Positions 1 to 7,466 of a stretch of 33,867 nucleotides of DNA are shown one piece after another; positions within the stretch are counted from its first letter, which is position 1, and each line of letters starts with the position of its first letter. Under the pieces are notes generated by a model. The model did no database searches. It was not told where the DNA came from and worked only from the letters and a program-made list of their open reading frames with translations. Both the position numbers and the translations under genes were made by a program. The stretch is from NCBI GenBank assembly GCA_002483425.1, contig DLHW01000013.1:917-34783 (forward strand). Reading direction: 5' to 3'. This DNA comes from Methylococcaceae bacterium UBA7658 (GTDB taxonomy: Bacteria; Pseudomonadota; Gammaproteobacteria; Methylococcales; Methylomonadaceae).

Positions 1-1
1 A

Positions 2-23
2 GGCGGGTCTCGACCCGCCCTAC
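2..23 (-). repeat. GTAG-type REP-like palindrome at the window edge
   Basis: Read on the minus strand, a GTAG tetranucleotide (bases 20-23 on the plus strand are CTAC) is followed at once by a perfect 7-bp hairpin: stem GGCGGGT/ACCCGCC with loop CGAG. GTAG plus a short GC-rich hairpin is the layout of REP sequences mobilised by RAYT (TnpA-REP) enzymes. The same layout recurs near 31455-31531 with a different stem. It lies just beyond the 3' end of the GIY-YIG gene and might also work as a weak terminator. More of the repeat may lie outside the window. Confidence 0.6.
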
Positions 24-43
24 TGAACTAATTTATAAAAAGG

Positions 44-685
44 TTAAGCATCTTCTGATGAACAGTGAAAGTCTTCATAAATTTCTTTAACTGTTTTGCC
101 GTTGAAAGTCCAATGAGGCGAGGGTTGTAATGGATAATCATCAGGAAGACCAAGAACCTTCCTTGTTGCAGCGGTAAGTGAACATACTGTGCCATTAAAA
201 TTGACTTTCTTTTCTTCAACGACCGTTACTTGAGTTTGACCATCTTTCGAAATCAAAATAGAACCATTTGGAATCCCAATTTCGTAAAAATTCATGCGTG
301 GACGTTTCGAATTTTTTAAGTTTTCAGCCGATTGTTTATCTACAGCTTCCACATCAGCTTCAAGCTGTTGTTCGAATTGGACTGTAATGTCATCAACTTT
401 TAACAATTTCAAAACAGCAATTACACGCTCGGCTTCGATTTTAAAGAATTCTCGATTTGGGTTGATCCGTCCATTTCCAAAAGCAAAATGTAGAGCTTTT
501 TCTACTTCTGATGCGTCTTTCACCTTACAAGCAAAAGCACAATCAAAAGGAACTGGTACTCCAGTTCCATAAAGTTGCTTCATTCTTTCTTCGACTTCTA
601 ACTGTGTGGTTTTTCCAATCTTTACTAGCCCCGGCATTGCTGCATTGGTAAGCACATAAACTATTTGTGAACTGTAATCTGCCAT
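44..685 (-). CDS. GIY-YIG nuclease family protein (T5orf172/MUG113-like) with C-terminal RAMA/DUF4357-like domain
   Basis: This 213-residue protein begins with a T5orf172-type GIY-YIG fold. Visible motif residues are Y10-V-L, the block K22-I-G-K, R34, H66 and E79 (in EFF). After a charged linker at about 100-130, the C-terminal third (about 130-205) carries an IPNGS turn, SLTAATR and HWTFNG, resembling the small beta-rich RAMA/DUF4357 domains attached to GIY-YIG and restriction-modification proteins. GIY-YIG domains cut DNA, but for this subfamily neither substrate nor role is known to me, so a defence role is only a guess. It sits directly downstream of leuD, where leuB is commonly found in related bacteria, and looks like an accessory insertion. 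The start is ATG; no strong ribosome-binding site is visible. Confidence 0.75.
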   Translation of the reverse strand: MADYSSQIVYVLTNAAMPGLVKIGKTTQLEVEERMKQLYGTGVPVPFDCAFACKVKDASEVEKALHFAFGNGRINPNREFFKIEAERVIAVLKLLKVDDITVQFEQQLEADVEAVDKQSAENLKNSKRPRMNFYEIGIPNGSILISKDGQTQVTVVEEKKVNFNGTVCSLTAATRKVLGLPDDYPLQPSPHWTFNGKTVKEIYEDFHCSSEDA

Positions 686-712
686 CGAGCTGGATTAAAT
701 ATGATTCGTTAT

Positions 713-1327
713 CTAATTAGCCCACAACCAAGGAAACGTTTTCTTATGTTTTTCCTCATAAGCACCAATCTTATCTACATGCTTCAAGGTCAGGCCGATG
801 TCGTCCAGGCCGCTGAGCAGGTTGCCTTTGCGGAAGGGGTCGATGTCGAAGTTGAAGCCGTTGCCGCCGGGTGTGGTTACGCTTTGGTTGGCGAGATCGA
901 CGGTGAATTGAACACCCTCTTTGGCGCTGATTTCCGCCATTAACGCGGCCAGTTGCTGGTCGTTGACCCGGATGGGCAGGATGCCGTTTTTGAAGCAGTT
1001 GTTGTAGAAGATGTCGGCGTAGCTGGTGGAGATAATGGTGTTAAAACCGTAATCGGCAATCGCCCAAGGCGCGTGTTCGCGCGAGGAGCCGCAGCCGAAG
1101 TTGTCGCCGACGACCAAGATTTTTGCGCCTTTGAACGCCGGTTTGTTCAATTCAAATTCGGAGTTGTCGCTGCCGTCGTCGTTATAACGCCAGTCGTGGA
1201 ACAGGTGGACGCCAAAACCGCTGCGTTCGACTTTTTTCAGGAATTGCTTGGGGATGATCTGGTCGGTATCGACGTTGCTGCGGTTCATTAAGGCCGCGAT
1301 GCTGGTGTGTGTTTTGTAAGGTTCCAT
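713..1327 (-). CDS. leuD: 3-isopropylmalate dehydratase small subunit
   Basis: Small subunit of isopropylmalate isomerase, which with LeuC converts 2-isopropylmalate to 3-isopropylmalate in cytoplasmic leucine synthesis. Its 204 residues match the usual 200-215. The N-terminal TDQIIPKQFL stretch (21-30) and the swivel-domain signature FGCGSSREHAPWAI (77-90) are clear, and the C-terminal helix around HVDKIGAYEEKH is typical. It follows leuC on the same strand after a 146-nt spacer rich in inverted repeats, so the two are probably cotranscribed although not tightly packed. leuB is not the next gene downstream. Confidence 0.97.
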   Translation of the reverse strand: MEPYKTHTSIAALMNRSNVDTDQIIPKQFLKKVERSGFGVHLFHDWRYNDDGSDNSEFELNKPAFKGAKILVVGDNFGCGSSREHAPWAIADYGFNTIISTSYADIFYNNCFKNGILPIRVNDQQLAALMAEISAKEGVQFTVDLANQSVTTPGGNGFNFDIDPFRKGNLLSGLDDIGLTLKHVDKIGAYEEKHKKTFPWLWAN

Positions 1328-1346
1328 AATTTTTCTATGCTGTGGT

Positions 1347-1393
1347 GTTCGTCCTTCGACAAGCTTTTATGCCCTTTTGGGTACAGGACGAAC
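1347..1393. repeat. Inverted repeat GTTCGTCCT ... AGGACGAAC in the leuC-leuD spacer
   Basis: Perfect 9-bp arms lie at 1347-1355 and 1385-1393, around a 29-nt loop that starts TCGACAAGC. The arms and first part of the loop look like one version of a palindrome I associate, from memory, with dispersed repeats in many proteobacteria. Here the loop seems enlarged by about 20 nt, which include a small CCC-TTTT-GGG hairpin. In the leuC-to-leuD direction it is a transcribed stem-loop that could attenuate or protect the message. Confidence 0.6.
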
Positions 1394-1419
1394 GGTATTT
1401 ATTGAAAGCTTAACCCAAT

Positions 1420-1452
1420 CCGTTCGTGGAGAGTTTATCAAACCACGAACAG
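1420..1452. repeat. Second palindrome GTTCGTGG ... CCACGAAC in the leuC-leuD spacer
   Basis: Perfect 8-bp arms at 1422-1429 and 1443-1450 flank a 13-nt loop; the left arm is preceded by CC and the right followed by AG. It has the same GTTCGT core as the palindrome at 1347-1393 but a different inner stem, so the two appear to be diverged members of one repeat family placed 27 nt apart. It lies 24 nt beyond the leuC stop codon. Confidence 0.6.
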
Positions 1453-1473
1453 CCTTAACCGATTGATAAACAA

Positions 1474-2874
1474 TTAATTTAGGGTTCTAATATCCACAAA
1501 ATGCCCCGCCGCTGCCGCTGCCGCTGCCATTGCCGGAGATACCAAGTGCGTCCTGCCGCCCTTGCCTTGGCGGCCTTCAAAGTTGCGGTTAGAAGTGGAA
1601 GCGCAGCGCTGGCCTTTGCTGAGTTCGTCGCCGTTCATTGCCAAGCACATGGAGCAACCGGGATCGCGCCATTGCCAACCGGCTTCGATGAAGATTTTGT
1701 CCAAGCCTTCTTGCTCGGCTTGTTGCTTGACGTGATAAGAACCCGGCACGGCAATCGCGGTGATGCCATTCGCTACTTTAGTGCCTTTAGCGACTTGCGC
1801 GGCTTCGCGGAAATCTTCGATCCGGCCATTGGTGCAGGAGCCAATGAAGACAAAATCAATCGGGATGTCGGTGATTTTGGTGTTAGGCTCTAGCCCCATG
1901 TAAGCCAACGCGCTTTCGCAGGCTTTGCGCTTGCCTTCGTTGTCGAAACTTTCCGGCGCAGGCACCACACCGTTTACACCAATCACTTGCTCAGGCGAAG
2001 TGCCCCAAGACACTTGCGGGGCAATGTCGGCGGCTTGCAACTCAACTACGGCATCAAATTGCGCGCCTTCGTCAGACGGCAAACTTTGCCAATAAGCCAA
2101 AGCTTGATCCCACGCCGCACCTTTGGGAGCAAATTCTTTACCTTTCAGATAGTCGTAAGTTTTTTGGTCAGGCGCAATCAACCCTGCCCTTGCCCCAGCT
2201 TCAATCGCCATGTTGCACAAGGTCATACGGCCTTCCATCGTCAAATCTTTAATGGCATCGCCCGCGTATTCGATAACGTAACCCGTACCGCCCGCCGTGC
2301 CAATTTTGCCAATGATCGCGAGCGCAATATCCTTGGCCGTGGAAAATTTCGGCAAATGCCCGTTGATTTTCACCAGCATGGTCTTGGATTTCTTCTGGGG
2401 CAGGCATTGCGTCGCCATGACGTGCTCGACTTCCGACGTGCCTATGCCGAACGCCAGCGCGCCGAATGCGCCGTGGGTGGCGGTATGGCTGTCTCCGCAG
2501 ACGACAACCATGCCGGGATGCACAAAACCATGCTCAGGTACGACGACATGAATCACGCCATTATTCGGATTTTTCAGGTCGTATAAATTCAAACCATTTT
2601 CCTTACAGTTTTCCGCCATAACTTCGACCTGCTTACGGGCAATCGGGTCGGCAATCGGAAGGTGTCTGTCTTTGGTCGGCACACAGTGATCCATCGTCGC
2701 CAAGATGCTGTGCGGATTGCGGACTTTACGGTGCGCCATCCGCAGCCCTTCAAACGCTTGCGGGCTGGTCACTTCGTGCATTAAGTGGCGGTCAACATAA
2801 ATCAAAGGCGCCTGCCCCTCGGCTTCGACGACCAAATGGCTATCCCAGATTTTTTGGTACATGGTAAGTTTCAT
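1474..2874 (-). CDS. leuC: 3-isopropylmalate dehydratase large subunit
   Basis: Catalytic [4Fe-4S] subunit of isopropylmalate isomerase (leucine synthesis), partner of LeuD. Cluster-binding cysteines appear in GSCTNG (near residue 350) and in GCSMCL (near residue 410), and CGDSHTATHGAFGALAFGIG is characteristic of the aconitase family. The open frame extends upstream to a GTG at 2907, but I chose the ATG at 2874: it has AGGA about 8 nt upstream and gives 466 residues starting MKLTMYQKIW, the standard family length. leuD follows in the same direction after a repeat-bearing spacer. Confidence 0.97.
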   Translation of the reverse strand: MKLTMYQKIWDSHLVVEAEGQAPLIYVDRHLMHEVTSPQAFEGLRMAHRKVRNPHSILATMDHCVPTKDRHLPIADPIARKQVEVMAENCKENGLNLYDLKNPNNGVIHVVVPEHGFVHPGMVVVCGDSHTATHGAFGALAFGIGTSEVEHVMATQCLPQKKSKTMLVKINGHLPKFSTAKDIALAIIGKIGTAGGTGYVIEYAGDAIKDLTMEGRMTLCNMAIEAGARAGLIAPDQKTYDYLKGKEFAPKGAAWDQALAYWQSLPSDEGAQFDAVVELQAADIAPQVSWGTSPEQVIGVNGVVPAPESFDNEGKRKACESALAYMGLEPNTKITDIPIDFVFIGSCTNGRIEDFREAAQVAKGTKVANGITAIAVPGSYHVKQQAEQEGLDKIFIEAGWQWRDPGCSMCLAMNGDELSKGQRCASTSNRNFEGRQGKGGRTHLVSPAMAAAAAAAGHFVDIRTLN

Positions 2875-3023
2875 TGCTTGTTCCTGATTTGACTGCTGTT
2901 TCCGCACTTTTTTATTCGCCGCGGAAAACCGGAAAAACTAACGTAGCCGTGTATTATCTCTTAAATCAGACTGTTATTGCAATCCGGCCCGCAAGCAGGC
3001 AAGCAGAAAAAGGCTTATCTATC

Positions 3024-3737
3024 TCATTCTGAAATACCTGGATTCAGTGGCACCCATTGCTTATCTTTCAAGACTTGCAAAGGTTGATAATTACTTTTGT
3101 ATGACATCTTTTGACACCGTTTAATCCAAAATCCAAGGTATAAAAATTCCTTTTCCAATTGCTTGGCCCATTCTATTTGCCACAGAATGGCGTTAACACC
3201 GAGACCATAACCGGAAAAGTCAGGTTCAAAGAAGGTATATACTGCGGACAGCGCGTTGCCTACAATATCCACAACGGCTATTGCCGCCAGTTCATCCTTT
3301 ATTAAAAACTCGACAAAAACGGTATCGCACCAGTCGCTTTTTAGAAAATACATATATTCCGCTTCACTCGAGCGAACCATTGAGCCATCTCCGTGCCGCA
3401 TACGTTGATAACGTTGAAACATTTTGAAATGTGATTTTTCGAATTTTGCCTTCTTGATGACAACAAGAGTTTCTTTATTTTTGATTTGACAACGTTTTTG
3501 ACTCCGCGAGGGTAAAAAGTCGTTTACCCTGAGCCGGGCGGGAATACATGCCGAACAATTAGGGCAATGCGGCGAATAAACTTCATCACCGCTGCGCCGG
3601 TACCCTTGCTTGATCAACTCCGAGTATATTTCCGTTGTGATCTCGAAAGCCGGATGCACAAAAGCGGGCTGTGCAAACTCGTCTTCAAGATAGCTGCAAG
3701 GGTGTTTATCGGTAAGGTACAAAGGAATTGAAATCAC
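3024..3737 (-). CDS. bpt: Aspartate/glutamate leucyltransferase (bacterial Ate1-type)
   Basis: Transfers leucine from leucyl-tRNA to proteins with N-terminal Asp or Glu, marking them for ClpS/ClpAP in the bacterial N-degron pathway. Family marks are PCSYL near the N-terminus, the cysteine-rich CPNCSACIPARLRVNDF, and the C-terminal segment with GFWIKRCQKMSYKSNYQP. The open frame runs back to a TTG at 3776, but the better start is the GTG at 3737, giving 237 residues beginning MISIPLYLTDKHPCSYL as in relatives. That GTG overlaps the aat stop codon as GTGA, implying translational coupling with the sister N-degron enzyme. Confidence 0.92.
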   Translation of the reverse strand: MISIPLYLTDKHPCSYLEDEFAQPAFVHPAFEITTEIYSELIKQGYRRSGDEVYSPHCPNCSACIPARLRVNDFLPSRSQKRCQIKNKETLVVIKKAKFEKSHFKMFQRYQRMRHGDGSMVRSSEAEYMYFLKSDWCDTVFVEFLIKDELAAIAVVDIVGNALSAVYTFFEPDFSGYGLGVNAILWQIEWAKQLEKEFLYLGFWIKRCQKMSYKSNYQPLQVLKDKQWVPLNPGISE

Positions 3738-4429
3738 TCGTCTTGCCAAGCCGTTTGATATGGCGCTTGACCGCAATATTGATCGAGCAATTTTATAAAC
3801 ACGCTTCTTGAAATTTCTTCAGCCCCGAAATTAATTAAATGATGGGTGCTTACTTGACAATCAATTAATTCAAACCCCCAGTTTTTAAGACGGCCAACCA
3901 ACGTTGCGAACGCTGTTTTTGAGGCATCGGTTTTTGTATGAAACATCGATTCTCCGAAAAACACCCGCCCGATAGCCACACCGTATAAGCCGCCCGTCAG
4001 TTCGCCATCGCTCCAAGCCTCTACGGAATGAGCATAACCTGCTCGATGGAGTTCGGAATAAGCCTTGTAAATTCCTTCTGTGATCCATGTTCCAGCGTTT
4101 TCTTTCCGCGGCTTGGCGCATGCAAAAACAACCTCGTCAAAACTTTTGTCGAATGTTATTGTAAAAGATTGCTTACGCAAAGTTTTTGTCAAGCTTTTGG
4201 AAATTACAACTTTATCCGGAAATAAAACCAGCCTTGGATCCGGCGACCACCATAAAAGCGGTTCGTCGGCGCTATTCCATGGAAAAATGCCATGCCGGTA
4301 GGCATTGAGCAACCGGATTTTCGAAAGACAACCGCCCACCGCCAACAATCCGTCGGGAATTGTCAGAGCCTCCGCAACAGACGGAAAACACTGCTCCGGA
4401 TTGTTAGGGTCGAGTATTGTCAAGCGCAC
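3734..4429 (-). CDS. aat: Leucyl/phenylalanyl-tRNA--protein transferase
   Basis: Adds Leu or Phe from aminoacyl-tRNA to proteins with N-terminal Arg or Lys, feeding them to ClpS/ClpAP. Clear family signatures are GLLAVGG, the YRHGIFPW block, WWSPDPR, and the C-terminal DCQVSTHHLINFGAEEISR. The 231 residues match the usual length. The start is the GTG at 4429; just upstream in frame there is a stop and no ATG. A TTG two codons later is an alternative. It forms an overlapping pair with bpt, so both N-terminal leucylation routes are made together. Confidence 0.94.
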   Translation of the reverse strand: MRLTILDPNNPEQCFPSVAEALTIPDGLLAVGGCLSKIRLLNAYRHGIFPWNSADEPLLWWSPDPRLVLFPDKVVISKSLTKTLRKQSFTITFDKSFDEVVFACAKPRKENAGTWITEGIYKAYSELHRAGYAHSVEAWSDGELTGGLYGVAIGRVFFGESMFHTKTDASKTAFATLVGRLKNWGFELIDCQVSTHHLINFGAEEISRSVFIKLLDQYCGQAPYQTAWQDE

Positions 4430-4496
4430 AGCGGCAAAATACTGGTCTGCGGCTTATACAGCGGGTTTCATGACTTAATTTTCTGAATTCGTTAAT

Positions 4497-5453
4497 TTAG
4501 TCAGTCAGTTCATCTAAGTATTTTTCTGCATCCAAAGCCGCCATGCAACCGGCTCCCGCAGACGTAATCGCCTGCCGGTAAACGGAATCCATGACATCGC
4601 CCGCCGCAAACACGCCCGGAATACTGGTGCCAGTAAAACCGCCGGTAATGCCGCTTTTAACTTTAATATATCCGTTCACCATGTCCAACTGGCCTTCGAA
4701 AATCGAAGTATTGGGACTGTGTCCAATTGCGATGAATACGCCATGCACATCGATATTTTTGGTAGAACCGTCGTCCGTGCTTTTAATCCGTATTCCGGTC
4801 ACGCCCATTTCGTCGCCCAACACTTCATCCAAAGTATGATTCCATTCGATAACCACATTGCCGCTCTTCGACTTATCAATCAATTTGTCGGACAAAATTT
4901 TCTCGGAACGGAATTTATCCCGGCGATGGATTACAGTAACCTTGGACGCAATATTCGCCAAATACAACGCTTCTTCCACCGCCGTATTACCGCCCCCGAT
5001 GACCGCCACTTCTTTATTACGGTAGAAAAAACCGTCGCAAGTCGCGCACGCGGAAACGCCCTTACCTTTAAAAGCTTCCTCGGAAGCCAAACCCAGATAG
5101 CGCGCCGAGGCGCCCGTTGCAATAATCAGCGCATCGCACGTATAAGAGCCGGCATCACCGGTCAACTCAAACGGTTTAGCCGATAAATCTGCGGCATGGA
5201 TATGGTCGAATACCATTTCGGTATCGAACCGTTCGGCATGGCGGCGCATCCTATCCATTAAATCTGGCCCCTGCAAACCTTCCACATCGCCCGGCCAGTT
5301 ATCCACATCGGTCGTAGTTGTTAACTGCCCGCCTTGCTCCAACCCGGTCACCATCACCGGCTTTAAGTTTGCCCGGGCGGCGTAGATGGCTGCGGTGTAA
5401 CCCGCGGGGCCTGAACCCAAGACTAGAAGTCTGCAATGCTTTGCAGTATTCAT
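4497..5453 (-). CDS. trxB: Thioredoxin-disulfide reductase
   Basis: FAD- and NADPH-dependent reductase that keeps thioredoxin reduced in the cytoplasm. Its 318 residues hold the FAD-binding GSGPAG (13-18), the redox-active C136-A-T-C139 in SACATCDGFFY, the NADPH-binding GGGNTA (153-158) and the C-terminal FAD motif GVFAAGDV. The ATG at 5453 has AAGGAG about 8 nt upstream. It faces away from the TauE-like gene across a 281-bp intergenic region that contains a long inverted repeat. Confidence 0.96.
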   Translation of the reverse strand: MNTAKHCRLLVLGSGPAGYTAAIYAARANLKPVMVTGLEQGGQLTTTTDVDNWPGDVEGLQGPDLMDRMRRHAERFDTEMVFDHIHAADLSAKPFELTGDAGSYTCDALIIATGASARYLGLASEEAFKGKGVSACATCDGFFYRNKEVAVIGGGNTAVEEALYLANIASKVTVIHRRDKFRSEKILSDKLIDKSKSGNVVIEWNHTLDEVLGDEMGVTGIRIKSTDDGSTKNIDVHGVFIAIGHSPNTSIFEGQLDMVNGYIKVKSGITGGFTGTSIPGVFAAGDVMDSVYRQAITSAGAGCMAALDAEKYLDELTD

Positions 5454-5489
5454 TCGCTTTTCTCCTTACTCTATTTTTTAAATTAATCA

Positions 5490-5569
5490 TGAGGGTATCA
5501 AATTACGCTGTAAACCTTAAAATCTTCTTTGTATAGAAGGCGGGGGCAAATAAAGCTTTTGATACCTCA
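5490..5569. repeat. Long inverted repeat in the trxB / TauE-like divergent spacer
   Basis: TGAGGGTATCAAA at 5490-5502 pairs with TTTGATACCTCA at 5558-5569, giving 12 bp with one bulged G across a 55-nt centre. The centre holds a smaller inverted repeat CTTC...GAAG, so the RNA could fold into a nested stem-loop in either direction. It starts 37 nt upstream of the trxB start codon, in its promoter or leader region. It could be an operator, a leader structure or a degraded mobile palindrome; the sequence does not decide. Confidence 0.45.
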
Positions 5570-5734
5570 TTCCTAATCTTATCATGCATAATTAAATTCA
5601 ACTTTCGCTAATATAATGCTAACCTTTGCAATCGCAACCGCACACAAAGCATAATTATTCAATTTTTGAGTCATCTTTAATTATTCTGGACCATATTAAG
5701 AATAACGTCATAAATCGTTCAAAATTACTCAAAA

Positions 5735-6463
5735 ATGGTTTTAGATCCTTCATTTACTTCATCCTACTTGGTCGCTTTTGCCATGGGATTAGCCACGAGC
5801 TTACATTGCGTTGGCATGTGCGGCTCGATTATCGGAACATTGACGCTGAGCTTAAGCCCGCAGGTACGAAATAACAAACGCCTGCTGATTCCATTTGTAT
5901 TCAACTACAACTTCGGACGGATTACCAGTTACACCCTCGCGGGCGCTATTGCAGGCGTTGTCGAATCGTTTATACCAGCGCCTGTGACAGAGATAAACGG
6001 CTACCGGATTTTGCAATTAGTCTCGGCGGTTATCATGGCCGGCGCGGGGCTTTACATTGCCGGCTGGTTACCACGATTTGCATATATCGAAAAAACCGGC
6101 GCATATTTTTGGCGATTAATAGAACCCTACGGCCGAAAGTTAATTCCGGTTAAAGATCCCGTGCAAGCTTTTTTGTTCGGATTGATCTGGGGTTGGTTGC
6201 CGTGCGGTTTAGTTTATACTGCGCTCGCGCTGGCCTTAACAACGGGCGACATCGCTAAAAGCGCCATTACCATGTTCGCATTCGGCATCGGTACTTTACC
6301 AGCCGTCATGGGAGTTGGTATAATGACCAGCATTTTAACGCGGTTGTCGCGTATGCAGCGTTTTAAACAAGTTATCGGACTGTTTATGATCGCGCTAGCA
6401 TTATTCGCCGCCATGCCATGGTTAAATCCCATGGCCATAATAACAACACATACTAATCATTAG
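5735..6463 (+). CDS. Sulfite exporter TauE/SafE family membrane protein
   Basis: A polytopic inner-membrane protein of 242 residues with about six hydrophobic segments. It carries the family signature SLHCVGMCGSIIG near the N-terminus and WGWLPCGLVY near the middle, both with conserved cysteines and glycines. Members of this group (COG2836) are often found with cytochrome oxidase assembly genes and have been linked to metal or sulfur handling; the transported substrate here cannot be read from sequence. The ATG at 5735 lacks a clear ribosome-binding site. The sigma-54 activator gene begins 13 nt downstream on the same strand, so the two are probably one transcript. Confidence 0.85.
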   Translation: MVLDPSFTSSYLVAFAMGLATSLHCVGMCGSIIGTLTLSLSPQVRNNKRLLIPFVFNYNFGRITSYTLAGAIAGVVESFIPAPVTEINGYRILQLVSAVIMAGAGLYIAGWLPRFAYIEKTGAYFWRLIEPYGRKLIPVKDPVQAFLFGLIWGWLPCGLVYTALALALTTGDIAKSAITMFAFGIGTLPAVMGVGIMTSILTRLSRMQRFKQVIGLFMIALALFAAMPWLNPMAIITTHTNH

Positions 6464-6476
6464 AGAGGCAACTGGC

Positions 6477-7433
6477 GTGGATCATTTTAAGACAATTATC
6501 GGTCAATCCCCATCTTTGGATTCTTTAATACGTAGCGCAAAGATAGCTTCGGCAACCGACGTTACCGTTTTACTGAACGGCGAAACAGGTACAGGTAAGG
6601 AAATTCTTGCGACCGCGATACAAAAAACAAGTCCGCGGGCCAATAAGCCCTTTATCACTTTAAATTGCGCAGCATTACCGGAAAGCTTGATTGAATCCGA
6701 ACTTTTCGGTCATAAGAAAGGCGCCTTCACCGGGGCGACCGGCAATACCGAAGGGGTTTTTCAAGCCGCAGACGGCGGCACCTTGTTTTTAGATGAAATC
6801 AACTCCTTGCCGACTTCAATTCAGGCAAAATTATTGCGTTTTATCGAATCCGGCGAATGCCTTGCCGTAGGCGATACGGCGCCTTATTACGTCGATGTCC
6901 GTATTATTGCCGCTAGCAATAGCGATTTAAACCAGCAAATTGCCGAGGGTACTTTTAGGCGCGACTTGTTTTTCAGATTAAATGTCGTACCTTTATATCT
7001 ACCGACCTTAAATGAACGGGTTGGGGATATCGAATTATTAATTAATCACTTTACCAAACAATTCGAGAGAATCCACGGCATACAGGCGCCAAAATTCAGC
7101 CAAAAGTCAATCAAAGCGCTAAGAGCTTACAGTTGGCCGGGTAATATACGAGAATTGAGAAACTTATGCGAAAGACTTTGTATATTGCTGGCAGGGAAAA
7201 TTATTGAACCTGAAAACCTGCCGTCCGAATTTAACGAACAATCTCCAGCTTTCACTTTGCCGCAATTTACTTTGCCACCGGCAGGATTGGATTTGGATAA
7301 CTTGGAAGCCAGTTTAATTCAACAAGCACTGGATTTAACTAAAGGTAATCGCAGTAAATCGGCCCGACTTTTAGGTTTAAGCAGAGACACCTTATTATAC
7401 CGGATGCAGAAACACGGTTTTGCAGGGTATTGA
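6477..7433 (+). CDS. Sigma-54-dependent transcriptional activator without receiver domain
   Basis: An NtrC-class activator of 318 residues that begins directly with the AAA+ domain. Seen: Walker A GETGTGKE (35-42), the sigma-54-contacting GAFTGA loop (82-87), Walker B GGTLFLDE (100-107), the SWPGNIREL region, and a Fis-type helix-turn-helix at the C-terminus (NRSKSARLLGLSRDTLLYRM). There is no N-terminal response-regulator, GAF or PAS domain, so its control must come from another protein, effector binding or its expression level. The start is GTG, with AGAGAGG 8 nt upstream. It follows the TauE-like gene closely; its target promoters are unknown. Confidence 0.9.
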   Translation: MDHFKTIIGQSPSLDSLIRSAKIASATDVTVLLNGETGTGKEILATAIQKTSPRANKPFITLNCAALPESLIESELFGHKKGAFTGATGNTEGVFQAADGGTLFLDEINSLPTSIQAKLLRFIESGECLAVGDTAPYYVDVRIIAASNSDLNQQIAEGTFRRDLFFRLNVVPLYLPTLNERVGDIELLINHFTKQFERIHGIQAPKFSQKSIKALRAYSWPGNIRELRNLCERLCILLAGKIIEPENLPSEFNEQSPAFTLPQFTLPPAGLDLDNLEASLIQQALDLTKGNRSKSARLLGLSRDTLLYRMQKHGFAGY

Positions 7434-7466
7434 TCAGCTTAAAATGCGGACTTCGGTTAAAAATAT

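Noticed and set aside
701..1291. Long plus-strand open frames opposite leuD, leuC and other genes
   Set aside because: They are antisense shadows of strongly recognised genes and encode low-complexity sequence with no known domain.
2875..2907. Upstream GTG start for leuC
   Set aside because: It adds 11 residues beyond the family length and lacks the AGGA found before the ATG at 2874.
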